Positions 46,405-56,255 are shown, numbered from the stretch's first letter. The stretch is DNA of 64,000 nucleotides from BQWY01 sp046351095 (GCA_046351095.1 JAXLZC010000001.1:1798001-1862000); one strand, 5' to 3'. Translations and numbers: made by a program. Notes: generated from the sequence alone by a model not told the origin.

Positions 46405-47601
46405 CGCGGCGCTGTTCGATGCGCCGTTCCCGCGTGCAGCGAACGCACCCGCATCGCCGCCCAACTCCAGAAATCGTCCCATCGCGCTGCGTGTGACGAT
46501 CCCGATGACACGGTCGTCTTCCAACACCACCAACCGATCGACATCGGCGCCGACCATCTGTTCCACGGCACGCAACGCCGAATAGTCCGGCCCGATGGTC
46601 ATTCCGATGTTCATCGGCCGCATGACTTCGCGCACGGTCCGCCAGGGCCAGCGCGCTTGCGGGACACGCTGCACATCTTCCAGCAACAAGAGTCCGATGA
46701 GCGCCTCGCCCTCCATCACGGGAAACCCACCGTATCCATGCGGCAACAGGTAGCAGCGCACGGCGGCATCCACCGTAATGTCCGGCGGCACCGACATGAT
46801 CGGCTGCGTCATGAGCGCGCGTACCGGCACCGTCGCCAAGGACTGCCGCATGACCGCCTGTTGCCGACTGGACTTCGCTGTCGCGAATAAAAAGAGCCCG
46901 ATCATCGCCAACCACGTGCCGCTCGTCAGCATGGCCGAGTCATACTGCCTCATCGTGGCCGCCGCCATCACCGCCGCACCGCCCGCGATCAACATCACCG
47001 CGACGACCAACCCGGCCATCGCCGACCGCCGTGTCGCCGCATACACATCGTTCGTCCAGGCCCAGATGCCCGCGCGAAGTGCGCGCCCGCCGTCGAGCGG
47101 GAATCCCGGAATCAGGTTGAACAACCCGATTTGGAGATTCACCGTCCCGACGAGGCTGCCGAGCACGATTAAGCCTTGGAGTTGCCACCCAGCAGGAGCC
47201 CATTCGCCGAGCGAAGCGCCACCCAACCAGACAGCAGCCAACAGAAAACTGACCAGCGGGCCGGCCATCGCGATCAAAAATTCGGCGGTCGGTGTCGCCG
47301 GTTCGCGCCGCATGTGCGCGACACCGCCGAACACAAACAACGTAATGCGGCCGATGGGAATGCGGTATCGCAGCGCGACCCAACAGTGACCGAGTTCATG
47401 GAGCAGCACGGAGAGAAACAGCAGCAGGGCGGCGACACTGCCCATGCCCCAGTAACGGGCGTCGCTCTGGCCGGGCAACGCGTCGGGCAGGTATTCGGTC
47501 GCCAGCGACCAGGTTACGAATGCAAACACAAGGAGCCACGACGCATGGACGATGATCGGGATGCCGAAGATGCGTCCGATCTGCCAGCCCTGATGTCCCA
47601 A
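46291..47601 (-). CDS. Site-2 protease family (M50) membrane metalloprotease with CBS pair
   Basis: 436 residues. Zinc-binding HELGH (about residue 68) and the third ligand in FPLDGGRALRAG mark a rhomboid-like M50 intramembrane protease with about six helices. Two CBS domains follow (VRALMTQPIMSVPPDI, then REVMRPMNIG to VVLEDDRVIGIVTR), so activity may respond to adenine nucleotides. The last 40-odd residues are low-complexity and are encoded antisense to nuoN. It probably cleaves a membrane-bound regulator; the target is unknown. Confidence 0.85.
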   Translation of the reverse strand: MGHQGWQIGRIFGIPIIVHASWLLVFAFVTWSLATEYLPDALPGQSDARYWGMGSVAALLLFLSVLLHELGHCWVALRYRIPIGRITLFVFGGVAHMRREPATPTAEFLIAMAGPLVSFLLAAVWLGGASLGEWAPAGWQLQGLIVLGSLVGTVNLQIGLFNLIPGFPLDGGRALRAGIWAWTNDVYAATRRSAMAGLVVAVMLIAGGAAVMAAATMRQYDSAMLTSGTWLAMIGLFLFATAKSSRQQAVMRQSLATVPVRALMTQPIMSVPPDITVDAAVRCYLLPHGYGGFPVMEGEALIGLLLLEDVQRVPQARWPWRTVREVMRPMNIGMTIGPDYSALRAVEQMVGADVDRLVVLEDDRVIGIVTRSAMGRFLELGGDAGAFAARGNGASNSAASADSEHGVGRQGDERAGEQPKDDDPSRGAGEDDRQSR

Positions 47602-47765
47602 ACGTGTAATCCTCGTGTCGGTCGATGCGAAGAAGAATGCTGGAGTGACTGCTCAGTCACCCTATCAACCGATCGTGGGATCGTCAATCGGACACGCAGT
47701 CGGCGCAACCGTCATCGGACGATCGCCGCTACACCGCATCGGGAATCTTCTGTATACTCCGCGCG

Positions 47766-48488
47766 ATGCTGCGTCCTCGACGACAGATCTTCTTCGCGGC
47801 ACTGCGCGCGGCGCTTCCCCTTGCGCTGTTGCTCGCACTCGTACCGTCGAGCGCGGCGCAGGTGATCACATCCGGCCCACGCACCTGCCCGGGCGTCGCC
47901 CTGACATTCGACCTCTGCCCTGTTCGAAATCCGGTCGGATACGACGAGGCGCTCGTGTCCTATCTCAAAGACAATAAAATCCCGGCCACGTTTTTTATTT
48001 CCGGCCGCTGGGCGACTAAACACCAGGATCGCGTGAAAGACCTCCAGACGATTCCCTACTTCGAACTCGGGACACACGGCGACGTACACGCGCATTTGCC
48101 GATGCACGACGAAGCCGAACAACGGGAAGAAATCGACCGCGCCACACGCCTCATGCAACGGCAATTCGGCGTAGCCGCGCCGCTCTTTCGCCCGCCGTTC
48201 GGCGAATACAACGACCTGACGGTGCAGGTGGTGAAGGCGCTGGGCCTACAATTTATTTTGTGGGATGTCGTCTCCGGCGACCCGGATCCGACGTTGAGCG
48301 CCGTCAACATTATCGAACGCGTCACCAAACGTGTCCGTCCCGGCAGCATCGTCGTGATGCACGCCAACGGCAAGGGAAAACACACGCGTGAGTTGGTCCA
48401 GGCGCTGCACGAGCGGATCCTCGAACAAAAACGCTTACGGCCGATGACGGTCTCCGAGTTGCTGGACTGTCGGGAGAAGCGGCCATGA
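47766..48488 (+). CDS. Secreted polysaccharide deacetylase (NodB homology)
   Basis: 240 residues with signal peptide (about 1-31). NodB motifs: TFDLC at 47-51, HGDVHAHL (metal His pair), RPPFGEYND, WDVVSGDPD and VVMHANG. The usual TFDDG has its second Asp, normally a metal ligand, replaced by Leu (D49 kept, L50). Known variants of the family carry TFDLC-type motifs, so the protein may still be active with another ligand set. A TATACT box ends 7 bases before the ATG, suggesting a leaderless transcript. Confidence 0.82.
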   Translation: MLRPRRQIFFAALRAALPLALLLALVPSSAAQVITSGPRTCPGVALTFDLCPVRNPVGYDEALVSYLKDNKIPATFFISGRWATKHQDRVKDLQTIPYFELGTHGDVHAHLPMHDEAEQREEIDRATRLMQRQFGVAAPLFRPPFGEYNDLTVQVVKALGLQFILWDVVSGDPDPTLSAVNIIERVTKRVRPGSIVVMHANGKGKHTRELVQALHERILEQKRLRPMTVSELLDCREKRP

Positions 48489-48976
48489 CCGAGGCGGCGA
48501 TTCGACCGTACAAGGAGGAAGACCGCCGCGCGCTGATCCAGATCCTCAGCGGCTCGGCTCCCTGGACGACACTTGGATATGGCGCCGCAGATTGGGACAA
48601 GTACTGGTCGCCGTTGCCGTCCGGCCGCGAAGCCTTCGTGATCGAATGCGACGGCCGCGTCGCAGGCGTCGCCGTCCTTCGTCCGAAATTTCTCTTCGGC
48701 GATTATTTGGAACTCTTCGCCGTCGCCGACTGGGCCAGGGGGCGCGCCTTAGGCAGCCGCTTGTTGCAGCACATCGAACGCGTTGCATTTGCGCGCGGCA
48801 CGAACCTGCTCGCCTGTGTCTCGGATTTCAACCAAGCCGCCCGCGCGTTTTACGCCAAACACGGCTACCGCGAAGTCGGCGCGCTCACGGAGTTGCTCGT
48901 TCCCGGCGCGGGCGAAATTCTCCTCCGCAAAACGACCGGCCCAGCTCGCGCCGGTGTGCAGAAAGGCTCGTCATGA
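48485..48976 (+). CDS. GNAT-family N-acetyltransferase
   Basis: 163 residues overlapping the deacetylase stop by 4 bases. The acetyl-CoA loop lies in ADWARGRALGSRLLQHIE, followed by ACVSDFNQAARAFYAKHGYR. The substrate is unknown. It is coupled to the next gene by an ATGA overlap. Confidence 0.82.
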   Translation: MTEAAIRPYKEEDRRALIQILSGSAPWTTLGYGAADWDKYWSPLPSGREAFVIECDGRVAGVAVLRPKFLFGDYLELFAVADWARGRALGSRLLQHIERVAFARGTNLLACVSDFNQAARAFYAKHGYREVGALTELLVPGAGEILLRKTTGPARAGVQKGSS

Positions 48977-49371
48977 CCGTCACCAAACTGCTCCACACAC
49001 GCATGCGCGTCAGCGACATGGACCAGACGATTGCGTTTTACACCGGCGTGCTCGGACTGGAGGTGTTGGAGCGAAAGGTCTCGCCGCGCGGCTCGCACCT
49101 GGCGTTTCTGAAAGTCCCGAACAGCCAAGAGCTGATCGAGTTGTGCAGTTTCCCCGCGAGCGGCGCCGTGAAGGTACAAGAAGACCTTGTGCACCTGGCC
49201 TTCGAAGTCGAGAACCTCGATCGGACGATCGAAAGTCTTAGTCGGAAAGGTATCCCCATCACCGACGGACCGACGCGCACCTCATCCGGCAGTCGCTTCA
49301 TTTTTATCGACGCGCCCGACGGCTACGAAATCGAGTTGATCGAGCGCCCACCAGGCGTGGCCTTGGTGTAA
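48973..49371 (+). CDS. VOC-superfamily protein, lactoylglutathione lyase-like
   Basis: 132 residues, two beta-alpha-beta-beta-beta halves. Glyoxalase metal ligands are in place: His in LLHTRMRV, Glu in ELIELCS, His in VHLAFEVEN and Glu in YEIELIE. The start overlaps the GNAT stop (ATGA). It may detoxify methylglyoxal-type adducts, but other VOC enzymes share this pattern. Confidence 0.82.
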   Translation: MTVTKLLHTRMRVSDMDQTIAFYTGVLGLEVLERKVSPRGSHLAFLKVPNSQELIELCSFPASGAVKVQEDLVHLAFEVENLDRTIESLSRKGIPITDGPTRTSSGSRFIFIDAPDGYEIELIERPPGVALV

Positions 49372-49499
49372 CGACCGAGGTCTCGGATGCCCGCGGTCGC
49401 AGATTGACGACAGGGGAATCGAGCGAGTACCTTCTCTCGCCGATTTGAGCCAGGCAATTCACGATTCACCTTTCACGACAGAGCCGCAGGAGTTGTCGC

Positions 49500-50369
49500 A
49501 TGAAGAACGGGTTTTTTCGCGGGCATGGGTTGGGAAACGACTACATCGTCATGGATCCGAAGGAGCTGAGTGTTCGGCTGACGCCGAAGGCGATCCGTGC
49601 GATCTGCGACCGCAATTGGGGGCTCGGCAGCGACGGCATCCTCGCGCTGGTGCCGTCCAAGAAGGCCGACTTCGGCCTGCGTATTTTTAACCCGGACGGC
49701 AGCGAAGCGGAAAAATCCGGAAACGGTCTCCGGATTTTTGCCCGCTACCTGCATGCGACAAAAAAGACCCGTAAGCCGCGCTTCACCATCGACACCAAGG
49801 GCGGCCTCGTCACCTGCGAATTGCACCTTGATCGCCACGGCGATGCCGCAGCGGTCACCGTCGAGATGGGGCGTGCAACGTTCGCTCCCGCCGCCTTGCC
49901 CTGCACACTTCCGGTCGACGAATTGATCCAACAACCGATCGACGCAGCCGGACGGTCGTTGGTCTTCACCGGCGTGAGCGTCGGCAACCCCCACTGCGTC
50001 GTCTTCGCTGAAAAAGGCCGTCAATGGACGCGCGAAGAATTGTTGGCGCTCGGCCCGGCCTTGGAGAACCATCCCTTATTCCCGAAGCGCACAAACGTCC
50101 AACTCGTCGTGCCGACCAGCCCGAAAGAAATTTTCATTTTGATCTGGGAGCGCGGTGCCGGGGAAACGCAGGCCTCCGGCTCCTCGTCCTGCGCCGCAGC
50201 GAGCGCCGCCGTCCGCCTCGGCCTCGTAAAAAGTCCTGTGACGGTGAACATGCCGGGTGGGACGTTGGCCATCCGCGTCGACCAAGATTTTTCGCTGACG
50301 ATGAAGGGCCCGGTCGCCGAAGTTGCTCGCGGCACGTTGAGTCCGTCGTTCGTCCGAGGCCTGAAGTAA
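49500..50369 (+). CDS. dapF: Diaminopimelate epimerase-like protein with both catalytic Cys changed to Ser
   Basis: 289 residues with the full DapF double fold: GHGLGNDYIVMD, NWGLGSDG, FNPDGSEAEKSGNGLR, VSVGNPHCVVF, ERGAGETQASGSSSCAAASA. In the standard enzyme the proton-shuttling residues are Cys73 and a second Cys in ETxACG. Here both codons are TCC (Ser73 and Ser226). The other conserved loops are intact. It could still racemise slowly, use the nearby Cys of SSSCAA, or act on another substrate. It is followed by uvrC after about 110 bases. Confidence 0.85.
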   Translation: MKNGFFRGHGLGNDYIVMDPKELSVRLTPKAIRAICDRNWGLGSDGILALVPSKKADFGLRIFNPDGSEAEKSGNGLRIFARYLHATKKTRKPRFTIDTKGGLVTCELHLDRHGDAAAVTVEMGRATFAPAALPCTLPVDELIQQPIDAAGRSLVFTGVSVGNPHCVVFAEKGRQWTREELLALGPALENHPLFPKRTNVQLVVPTSPKEIFILIWERGAGETQASGSSSCAAASAAVRLGLVKSPVTVNMPGGTLAIRVDQDFSLTMKGPVAEVARGTLSPSFVRGLK

Positions 50370-50478
50370 CGACGCACGACGTCAAGCGACACACCGTGCG
50401 GTTGTTCGCTCGGTGCGCCCACCGTACAATGGCCGGTAGGCGATGCGCGTCCAAGCGCACCCGCATCGCCCAATCGCC

Positions 50479-52293
50479 ATGTCGCGTCCGCAACTGCTCC
50501 AATCCAAACTCGATCACCTGCCGGAACAGCCGGGGGTGTACCTCTTCAAAAACGCGTCCGGCGACATCGTCTACGTCGGGAAGGCCGCGGTGCTGGCCAA
50601 CCGCGTCCGCTCCTATTTTCAACGGAGCGCCGACCACAGCCCAAAGACGACGCTGCTTGTTCAGCACGTCGTCGACCTCGAAACGATCGTCACACGTTCG
50701 GAACTCGAAGCGCTGATCCTAGAAAGCAACCTGATCAAGCGGCATCGTCCTCGCTTCAACGTCGTCCTGCGCGACGATAAGCAGTATCCCTACCTGAGGC
50801 TTCCGATCAAAGATCCCTTCCCACGCCTATCGATCGTACGGCGCGTGCAGAAGGACGGCGCGCTCTACTACGGCCCCTATACGCCGGCCGGCGCTTTACG
50901 CGACACACTCAAAATCATCAAACGGGTCTTTCCGCTCGCCACCTGCTCCATCGACATCGACGGAACGGCAGACCGCGCCTGTATCGAATTCGAAATCAAA
51001 CGCTGTATGGCGCCCTGCACCGGCAATCAATCGCGCGAGGACTATCACCGGATTGTGGAGCAGGTTCGGCAATTCCTCGAAGGGCGCGACCGCGAATTGA
51101 CCGACACGTTGCGGACGCAGATGGAAGCGGCGGCGGAGCGCGAAGCGTTCGAAGAGGCGGCGCGGTTGCGCGACCGCCTGTTCAATATTCAGCGCACGTT
51201 GGAGAAGCAGCGCATCACGCAGACCGCGTCAGTGGACCAGGATGTGGTGGGACTGGCGCGCCACGGCACGGCCGTGGATCTGCAATTGCTGTTCGTCCGT
51301 GGCGGCCTGCTCATCGGACGGAAAGACTATTATTGGCTGAACGGCGCGGACACGCCGGACGAAGACCTGGTCCTCTCAACCATCGAACAGTTCTACAACC
51401 GGGACGGCCAGCCGCCGAAAGAACTGCTGCTCCCTTGCGAGTTGCCTGACGCAGCATTACTCGAAACGTGGCTGAATGAGGTACGCGGCGAGACAGTGCG
51501 GCTCTTGGCACCCGAGCGCGGGACCAAACATCAGCTCGTCAAACTCGCCGAAGAAAACGCGCAAGCGGCGCTGATGGAGCACCTGCGCGACGAGGAGACG
51601 GATCGGCTGGCGATCGCGGAGCTAAAGCGACTCCTGAAATTGGAGGCGGTTCCCACACGCATCGAAGGGTTCGACATTTCGAATATCCTCGGCAACCAGT
51701 CGGTCGGCTCGATGGTCGTGTGGGCGGACGGCGCGATGAAAAAGTCCGACTACCGAAAATTTCGCATCCAAACAGTCGAGGGCGCGAACGACTTCGCCAG
51801 CATTCAAGAGATCGTTATGCGTCGGTACGCCGCCACCGAGGAGCTGCCGCTGCCGTCAGTCGTCTTGATCGACGGCGGGATCGGCCAATTGGCCGCCGCC
51901 GTGGAAGGCTTACGGAAAGTCGGCCAATCGCAGTTGCCTATTTTCGGCCTAGCCAAGGCCCGCGGCGAAAAGGACGAACGAATTTTTGTGCCGGGCCGGA
52001 AGAATCCGATCGTCATGCATCCGACGTCCCCGGCGACACATCTTGTGCAGCGCATTCGCGACGAAGCGCATCGGTTTGCCATCACCTACCACCGGTCGCT
52101 TCGCAAACGGGCGATGTTGACCTCAACCTTGGACGCCATCCCCGGCATCGGGAAGGCACGCCGCGTCGCGCTGCTGCAACATTTCGGCAGCGCCGCCAAG
52201 GTGGCTCGCGCCACTCTCGACGAGCTGGAATCGGCCGGACTCGACCGGACCACCGCCGAAGCCGTTCAGCACGCCCTGCAGGGCTCAGCGTAA
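50479..52293 (+). CDS. uvrC: Excinuclease ABC subunit C
   Basis: 604 residues from the ATG at 50479. GIY-YIG nuclease domain (QPGVYLFKNASGDIVYVGKA, SELEALILESNLIKRHRPRF), UvrB-binding UVR motif (about 200-235), RNase H-like domain (RIEGFDISNILGNQSVGSMV, LIDGGIGQLAAAVEGL) and the tandem HhH at the C-terminus (LDAIPGIGKARRVALLQHFG). It makes both incisions in nucleotide excision repair. Confidence 0.97.
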   Translation: MSRPQLLQSKLDHLPEQPGVYLFKNASGDIVYVGKAAVLANRVRSYFQRSADHSPKTTLLVQHVVDLETIVTRSELEALILESNLIKRHRPRFNVVLRDDKQYPYLRLPIKDPFPRLSIVRRVQKDGALYYGPYTPAGALRDTLKIIKRVFPLATCSIDIDGTADRACIEFEIKRCMAPCTGNQSREDYHRIVEQVRQFLEGRDRELTDTLRTQMEAAAEREAFEEAARLRDRLFNIQRTLEKQRITQTASVDQDVVGLARHGTAVDLQLLFVRGGLLIGRKDYYWLNGADTPDEDLVLSTIEQFYNRDGQPPKELLLPCELPDAALLETWLNEVRGETVRLLAPERGTKHQLVKLAEENAQAALMEHLRDEETDRLAIAELKRLLKLEAVPTRIEGFDISNILGNQSVGSMVVWADGAMKKSDYRKFRIQTVEGANDFASIQEIVMRRYAATEELPLPSVVLIDGGIGQLAAAVEGLRKVGQSQLPIFGLAKARGEKDERIFVPGRKNPIVMHPTSPATHLVQRIRDEAHRFAITYHRSLRKRAMLTSTLDAIPGIGKARRVALLQHFGSAAKVARATLDELESAGLDRTTAEAVQHALQGSA

Positions 52294-52366
52294 GACAACA
52301 CGCTCGATGAAGATCTCTCGTCACTCGTTAGTCGTCACCCGTAATGCACGTTGGCCTACCTTTTCC

Positions 52367-52394
52367 CGTCTTTCGTCTTTCGTCTTTCGTCTTT
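52367..52394 (+). repeat. Tandem heptamer repeat CGTCTTT x4
   Basis: Four perfect copies of CGTCTTT followed by CGTCTC, in the 241-base gap after uvrC, which otherwise is pyrimidine-rich on this strand. It may affect transcript ends or be slippage-prone. Confidence 0.8.
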
Positions 52395-52534
52395 CGTCTC
52401 ACTTCTCACATCTTCCGTCTTCCCCCTCTCGTCCCTTGTAGTCCCAATCTGACAGCGCTTACTGGGAAGACCTGACGAAAAATACAGACTTCGCCCGATA
52501 ACAGATCGAAGCGATCATGCAGTAGCATGACGAT

Positions 52535-52996
52535 ATGCCTCCTCCTGTCGTCATACTTGCAGCCCCGGCCCATTCGTCGGAAGATAGCGGCGTCGGCTGT
52601 GCGACCACTCGGCATCTCCCACATCGTGTCGTGGTCCTCGCCGCCGATGACCACATTCGAACGACCTGGCGTCGCGAGCTCGAACCGGTGCGCACGGTCC
52701 ACCTCCTCGGCGACACCGCCGCGGTGAACGAAGCCATCCAACTGATCCGTACGCATCGGCCGTCGATCATCGTGCTCGATCCGTCCATTCCCGGGTGGCA
52801 TCCCGCCACCGTGATTCGGGCCATTCGACAGTGGGCTCCCGTCGGTGCCGCCATCCTCGCCGTCCGACCGACCCACAGCTCGGTACAACATTCGGTATCC
52901 TCAGACGAACTACGCCAGGCCGGCGCAACCCTCTGTAGCTCTACGCAAGACCGCCTGAGCAGCCTCCTCTCCTCGCTCCCGGCACGTTCTGCCTAG
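52535..52996 (+). CDS. Degenerate response-regulator receiver protein
   Basis: 153 residues. Receiver-like order: RVVVLAADDHIRTTWRREL, then IIVLDPSIPGWHPATVIRAI with Asp82 at the phospho-acceptor position. The later Thr/Lys switch region is poorly kept (the KP motif is missing), so signalling is uncertain. No output domain. It stands just before the first kinase gene. Confidence 0.6.
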   Translation: MPPPVVILAAPAHSSEDSGVGCATTRHLPHRVVVLAADDHIRTTWRRELEPVRTVHLLGDTAAVNEAIQLIRTHRPSIIVLDPSIPGWHPATVIRAIRQWAPVGAAILAVRPTHSSVQHSVSSDELRQAGATLCSSTQDRLSSLLSSLPARSA

Positions 52997-53158
52997 ACCC
53001 CTGCCAGACTGCCTCCGCTCCCTACGACGCACCCGTCACAACCCACCGCTTTCCAGACTTCTTTCTCCTGCGGTATAGTTTCCCACCTCCCATCTCCACA
53101 GTCGATCCTGCGTATCCACGCGTGACACAGGCGTGGACAATGTGGGAAGAGGTGCTCC

Positions 53159-55564
53159 ATGCGTCGCACAGCTGCTTCCCGTCCGACGAAATCCGCTCCG
53201 TTCGATCAGCCCAACGGTACGCGTCGACGGGCGACCGCGCCCCCTACCAGGACGGTCATTGAGCACGACTCACCGGAATCGCCGCTGCACATCTCAGAAA
53301 CCCATGTTCGGATGTTCTACGAAGACAACCCGTCGATGTATTTTGTGGTCGATGCGCATGGACGCATCCGATCGAGCAATCGCTATGGCGCCGAAACGTT
53401 GGGCTATCGGGTAGCGGAGCTGACAAACCGTCCGGTGGTCGAGCTGTTTGATACGCATGATCGTGAGGCCGCATCCGCCGCCCTAGCGGCCGCCTTCGCG
53501 CATCCGCAAACGCCGCATCATTGGGAATTTCGAAAGCGCACCAGGGACGGCGAGATCCTGTGGGTGCACGAAACGGCCCGTGTTGTTCAAGAACCAAGCG
53601 GCGAATGGGTGGCGCTGATCGTCTGTCACGACATCACGGCGCAACGCCGAGCCGCCAGCGCGCTCCGCGAGCAGGAACATGCCGTTCGCGCCCTCCACCA
53701 GGCGACAGCCGCGGTCGGCGCCTCACTCGAACAGCGTATCCAGACGGTGTTAGAGTTGGGCTGTCGCCAATTTCATCTGCCGATCGGAACGGTCACGCGC
53801 GTCGACGGCGACATGCTCGAAGTGCTATATGCCTGGCCTCCCGAGTCGATTCCTCGCGGGACACGTAAAATGCGCGGCTCATTCTGCGGCGCAACAATGG
53901 ATGCCGACAAGCCTCTCGGCATCCAGCACGTCGGGGCATCGGAGTGGGCCGAGCATCCCGCCTATAGAGAACTCGGCTTCGAAAGTTACCTCGGCACGAA
54001 ACTCGTGGGCAGCGCTAAGACGCACGGCACCCTCTGCTTTCTCAGCCCCACCCCGTCATCGACACCGTTCACCGCCGCACAAGTCGACTTTCTCACGTTG
54101 ATGGCCCAGTGGGTCAGCCATGAAATGGACCGCCGCGATGCGGAATCAGCCCTTCGTGAAAGCCGCGAGCTGTTCGCCGTCGCGTTTCACGCCAGTCCCA
54201 ACCCCATGGTCATCACCGAACTGACCACGGGGCGTTGTATCGAAACGAACGAGGCCGGCTTGCGTGAGTTCGGCTATACGCGGGAAGAGGCCATCGGCCA
54301 AACCACGCTGGCACTCGGGATATGGTCGAGCCCGCAAGACCGGGAGGATCTGCTGTACAGTATGGCGACGGACGGGCGCGTCCGAAACGGGGAAGCACTC
54401 CTTCGCACCAAGTCAGGGAAAGAGTTGCTCTGCCGTCTGTCCTGCGAACGGATTACGCACAACGGCATCTCCTGTCTATTGACGGTCGGCCAGGACATCC
54501 GCGAGCAGCGGGCGACCGAAGCAGCACTCCGCGCCAGCGAAGATCGATTCCGCCGCCTGTTTGAATATGCCCCAGTCGGCCTGTGCATCCTCGGTTCAGA
54601 TCGCACGGTGCGCAAAACGAACGGGGCGTTCCGCATCCTCATCGGATACGACGACGCGGATATCCTGCACGCGACCATGGACCGCTATACACATCCGGAC
54701 GACATTGCGGAAACCCATGCCTTGGATCGACAGTTGTGGTCGGGGGCCATTTCGCAATACCACGACGAACGCCGGTTGATCCGCAAAAACGGTGGATTCC
54801 TTTGGGTGCACGTCACGGTGAGTCCGCTCGTATTTACAGGTGGGGAAGAACGCCTGAGCGTCGCGATCGTCCAAGACGTCACGGCGCGTAAATTGGCCGA
54901 ACAAGCCCTCGCGCAACGCGAGCGCGACCTCCGCCAAGCCATGGACGACCGTGAACAGGTCAGCCAGGATTTACACGACGGCATTCTGCAATCGCTGTAC
55001 GCCGTCGGCCTGAGTCTGGACACGACGGGTCGCCTCGTCGGTCGTGCGCCGCACCGCGCCAAGCGGACGCTGAGCGGATCGATTTCACAGCTGAATCGCA
55101 CCATCCAAGAAATCCGCAGCTTCATCACCACCCTCTCGTTGGATCTGTTGGGTGCCGCGCATTTCACGCAAGCGCTGAAGGCCGTGGTCGCCTCGTTTTG
55201 CACCGCCGGCTGCGCACGCTGTGACATTCTCATCTCGCCGGCAGCCGGCCGGCGCCTGGCTCGGGCGCATTGTGTGCATCTACTCAATATCGTGCGCGAA
55301 GCCGTCAGCAACTCCGTCCGCCACGGCCGGGCCTCACGAGTGCGGATCGGGCTACGGACGCTCAAAGACGGCATTCAACTCAGCGTGACGGACAACGGAT
55401 CCGGCTTCGCCCCTCGCAAAACGACGAAACATGGGTATGGGCTCCGCAACATGCGCGCCCGCGCGGACAAATTGGGCGGGTTATTACGTATTGTTTCCAG
55501 GCCAGACAGGGGCACGCGGATCGTGGTAACGTTCCCGACGGAGGACACACGTGAGCAACGCTAA
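53159..55564 (+). CDS. PAS-GAF-PAS-PAS sensor histidine kinase, NarX/DegS type
   Basis: 801 residues, no membrane helix. PAS 1 (about 45-165, YEDNPSMYFVVDAHGRIRSS), GAF (about 175-330), PAS 2 (about 335-450, SPNPMVITELTTGRCIETN), PAS 3 (about 460-580), HisKA_3 with His606 in SQDLHDGILQS, and an HATPase (NIVREAVSNSVRHGRAS, VTDNGSGFAP). It should autophosphorylate and pass phosphate to the LuxR regulator that overlaps it by 14 bases. Ligands of PAS and GAF are unknown. Confidence 0.9.
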   Translation: MRRTAASRPTKSAPFDQPNGTRRRATAPPTRTVIEHDSPESPLHISETHVRMFYEDNPSMYFVVDAHGRIRSSNRYGAETLGYRVAELTNRPVVELFDTHDREAASAALAAAFAHPQTPHHWEFRKRTRDGEILWVHETARVVQEPSGEWVALIVCHDITAQRRAASALREQEHAVRALHQATAAVGASLEQRIQTVLELGCRQFHLPIGTVTRVDGDMLEVLYAWPPESIPRGTRKMRGSFCGATMDADKPLGIQHVGASEWAEHPAYRELGFESYLGTKLVGSAKTHGTLCFLSPTPSSTPFTAAQVDFLTLMAQWVSHEMDRRDAESALRESRELFAVAFHASPNPMVITELTTGRCIETNEAGLREFGYTREEAIGQTTLALGIWSSPQDREDLLYSMATDGRVRNGEALLRTKSGKELLCRLSCERITHNGISCLLTVGQDIREQRATEAALRASEDRFRRLFEYAPVGLCILGSDRTVRKTNGAFRILIGYDDADILHATMDRYTHPDDIAETHALDRQLWSGAISQYHDERRLIRKNGGFLWVHVTVSPLVFTGGEERLSVAIVQDVTARKLAEQALAQRERDLRQAMDDREQVSQDLHDGILQSLYAVGLSLDTTGRLVGRAPHRAKRTLSGSISQLNRTIQEIRSFITTLSLDLLGAAHFTQALKAVVASFCTAGCARCDILISPAAGRRLARAHCVHLLNIVREAVSNSVRHGRASRVRIGLRTLKDGIQLSVTDNGSGFAPRKTTKHGYGLRNMRARADKLGGLLRIVSRPDRGTRIVVTFPTEDTREQR

Positions 55565-56255
55565 GACCGTTCCTATCAGCGTGTTGTTCGTCGACGACCA
55601 CGAATTAGTGATCGCCGGCATCCGAAGCGTGTTACGCCTCGTGCCGGACATTCGGATGGTGGGCGACGCGCAATCGGCCGCCGCTGCCGTGCGCGAAGCC
55701 AAACGCCTCCGCCCCGATGTGGTCCTGCTCGACATTCGCCTGCCGGACAGCAGCGGCATCGACGCCTGCCGCGACATCCTGGCCGCTTGCCCGAACACGA
55801 AGGTCTTGTTCCTCACCAGTTATGCGGACGACTCCACCGTACAAGCGGCGGCGCTCTCCGGCGCGCAGGGCTACGTGCTCAAGGACATTCGCACCGAAAA
55901 TCTGATCGAGACGATTCGATCGGTTGCGTCAGGACAGACACAACCGGACCTCGACGACGCCAAACCCACATTGCTCTGGCTCCATTCGTCGCCGTCGGGT
56001 AAATCGACACCCCACCCATCGAGGCTGTCGCCGCAAGAAGAACGCATCCTCCCGTACCTCGCGGACGGCAAGACGAACAAAGAAATCGCGACGCTGATGC
56101 AGCTGAGCGAAAAAACCGTCAAAAATTATCTCGCAAATATCTTCGACAAACTCGGGATCACCAGACGTTCACAAGCGGCGGCGTTTTACGTCCACCAGCA
56201 CCACGGGACGACGGCAGCGACCGCGTCGGCACCTCACTCCGCATCCAACACGTAA
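55551..56255 (+). CDS. NarL/LuxR-type response regulator, partner of the first kinase
   Basis: 234 residues, GTG start inside the kinase gene. Receiver with Asp61 in VVLLDIRLPDSSG and Lys in YVLKDIRTENL, HTH_LuxR at the C-terminus (LSPQEERILPYLADGKTNKE, LSEKTVKNYLANIFDKLG). It would activate or repress transcription when phosphorylated. Confidence 0.92.
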   Translation: MSNAKTVPISVLFVDDHELVIAGIRSVLRLVPDIRMVGDAQSAAAAVREAKRLRPDVVLLDIRLPDSSGIDACRDILAACPNTKVLFLTSYADDSTVQAAALSGAQGYVLKDIRTENLIETIRSVASGQTQPDLDDAKPTLLWLHSSPSGKSTPHPSRLSPQEERILPYLADGKTNKEIATLMQLSEKTVKNYLANIFDKLGITRRSQAAAFYVHQHHGTTAATASAPHSASNT

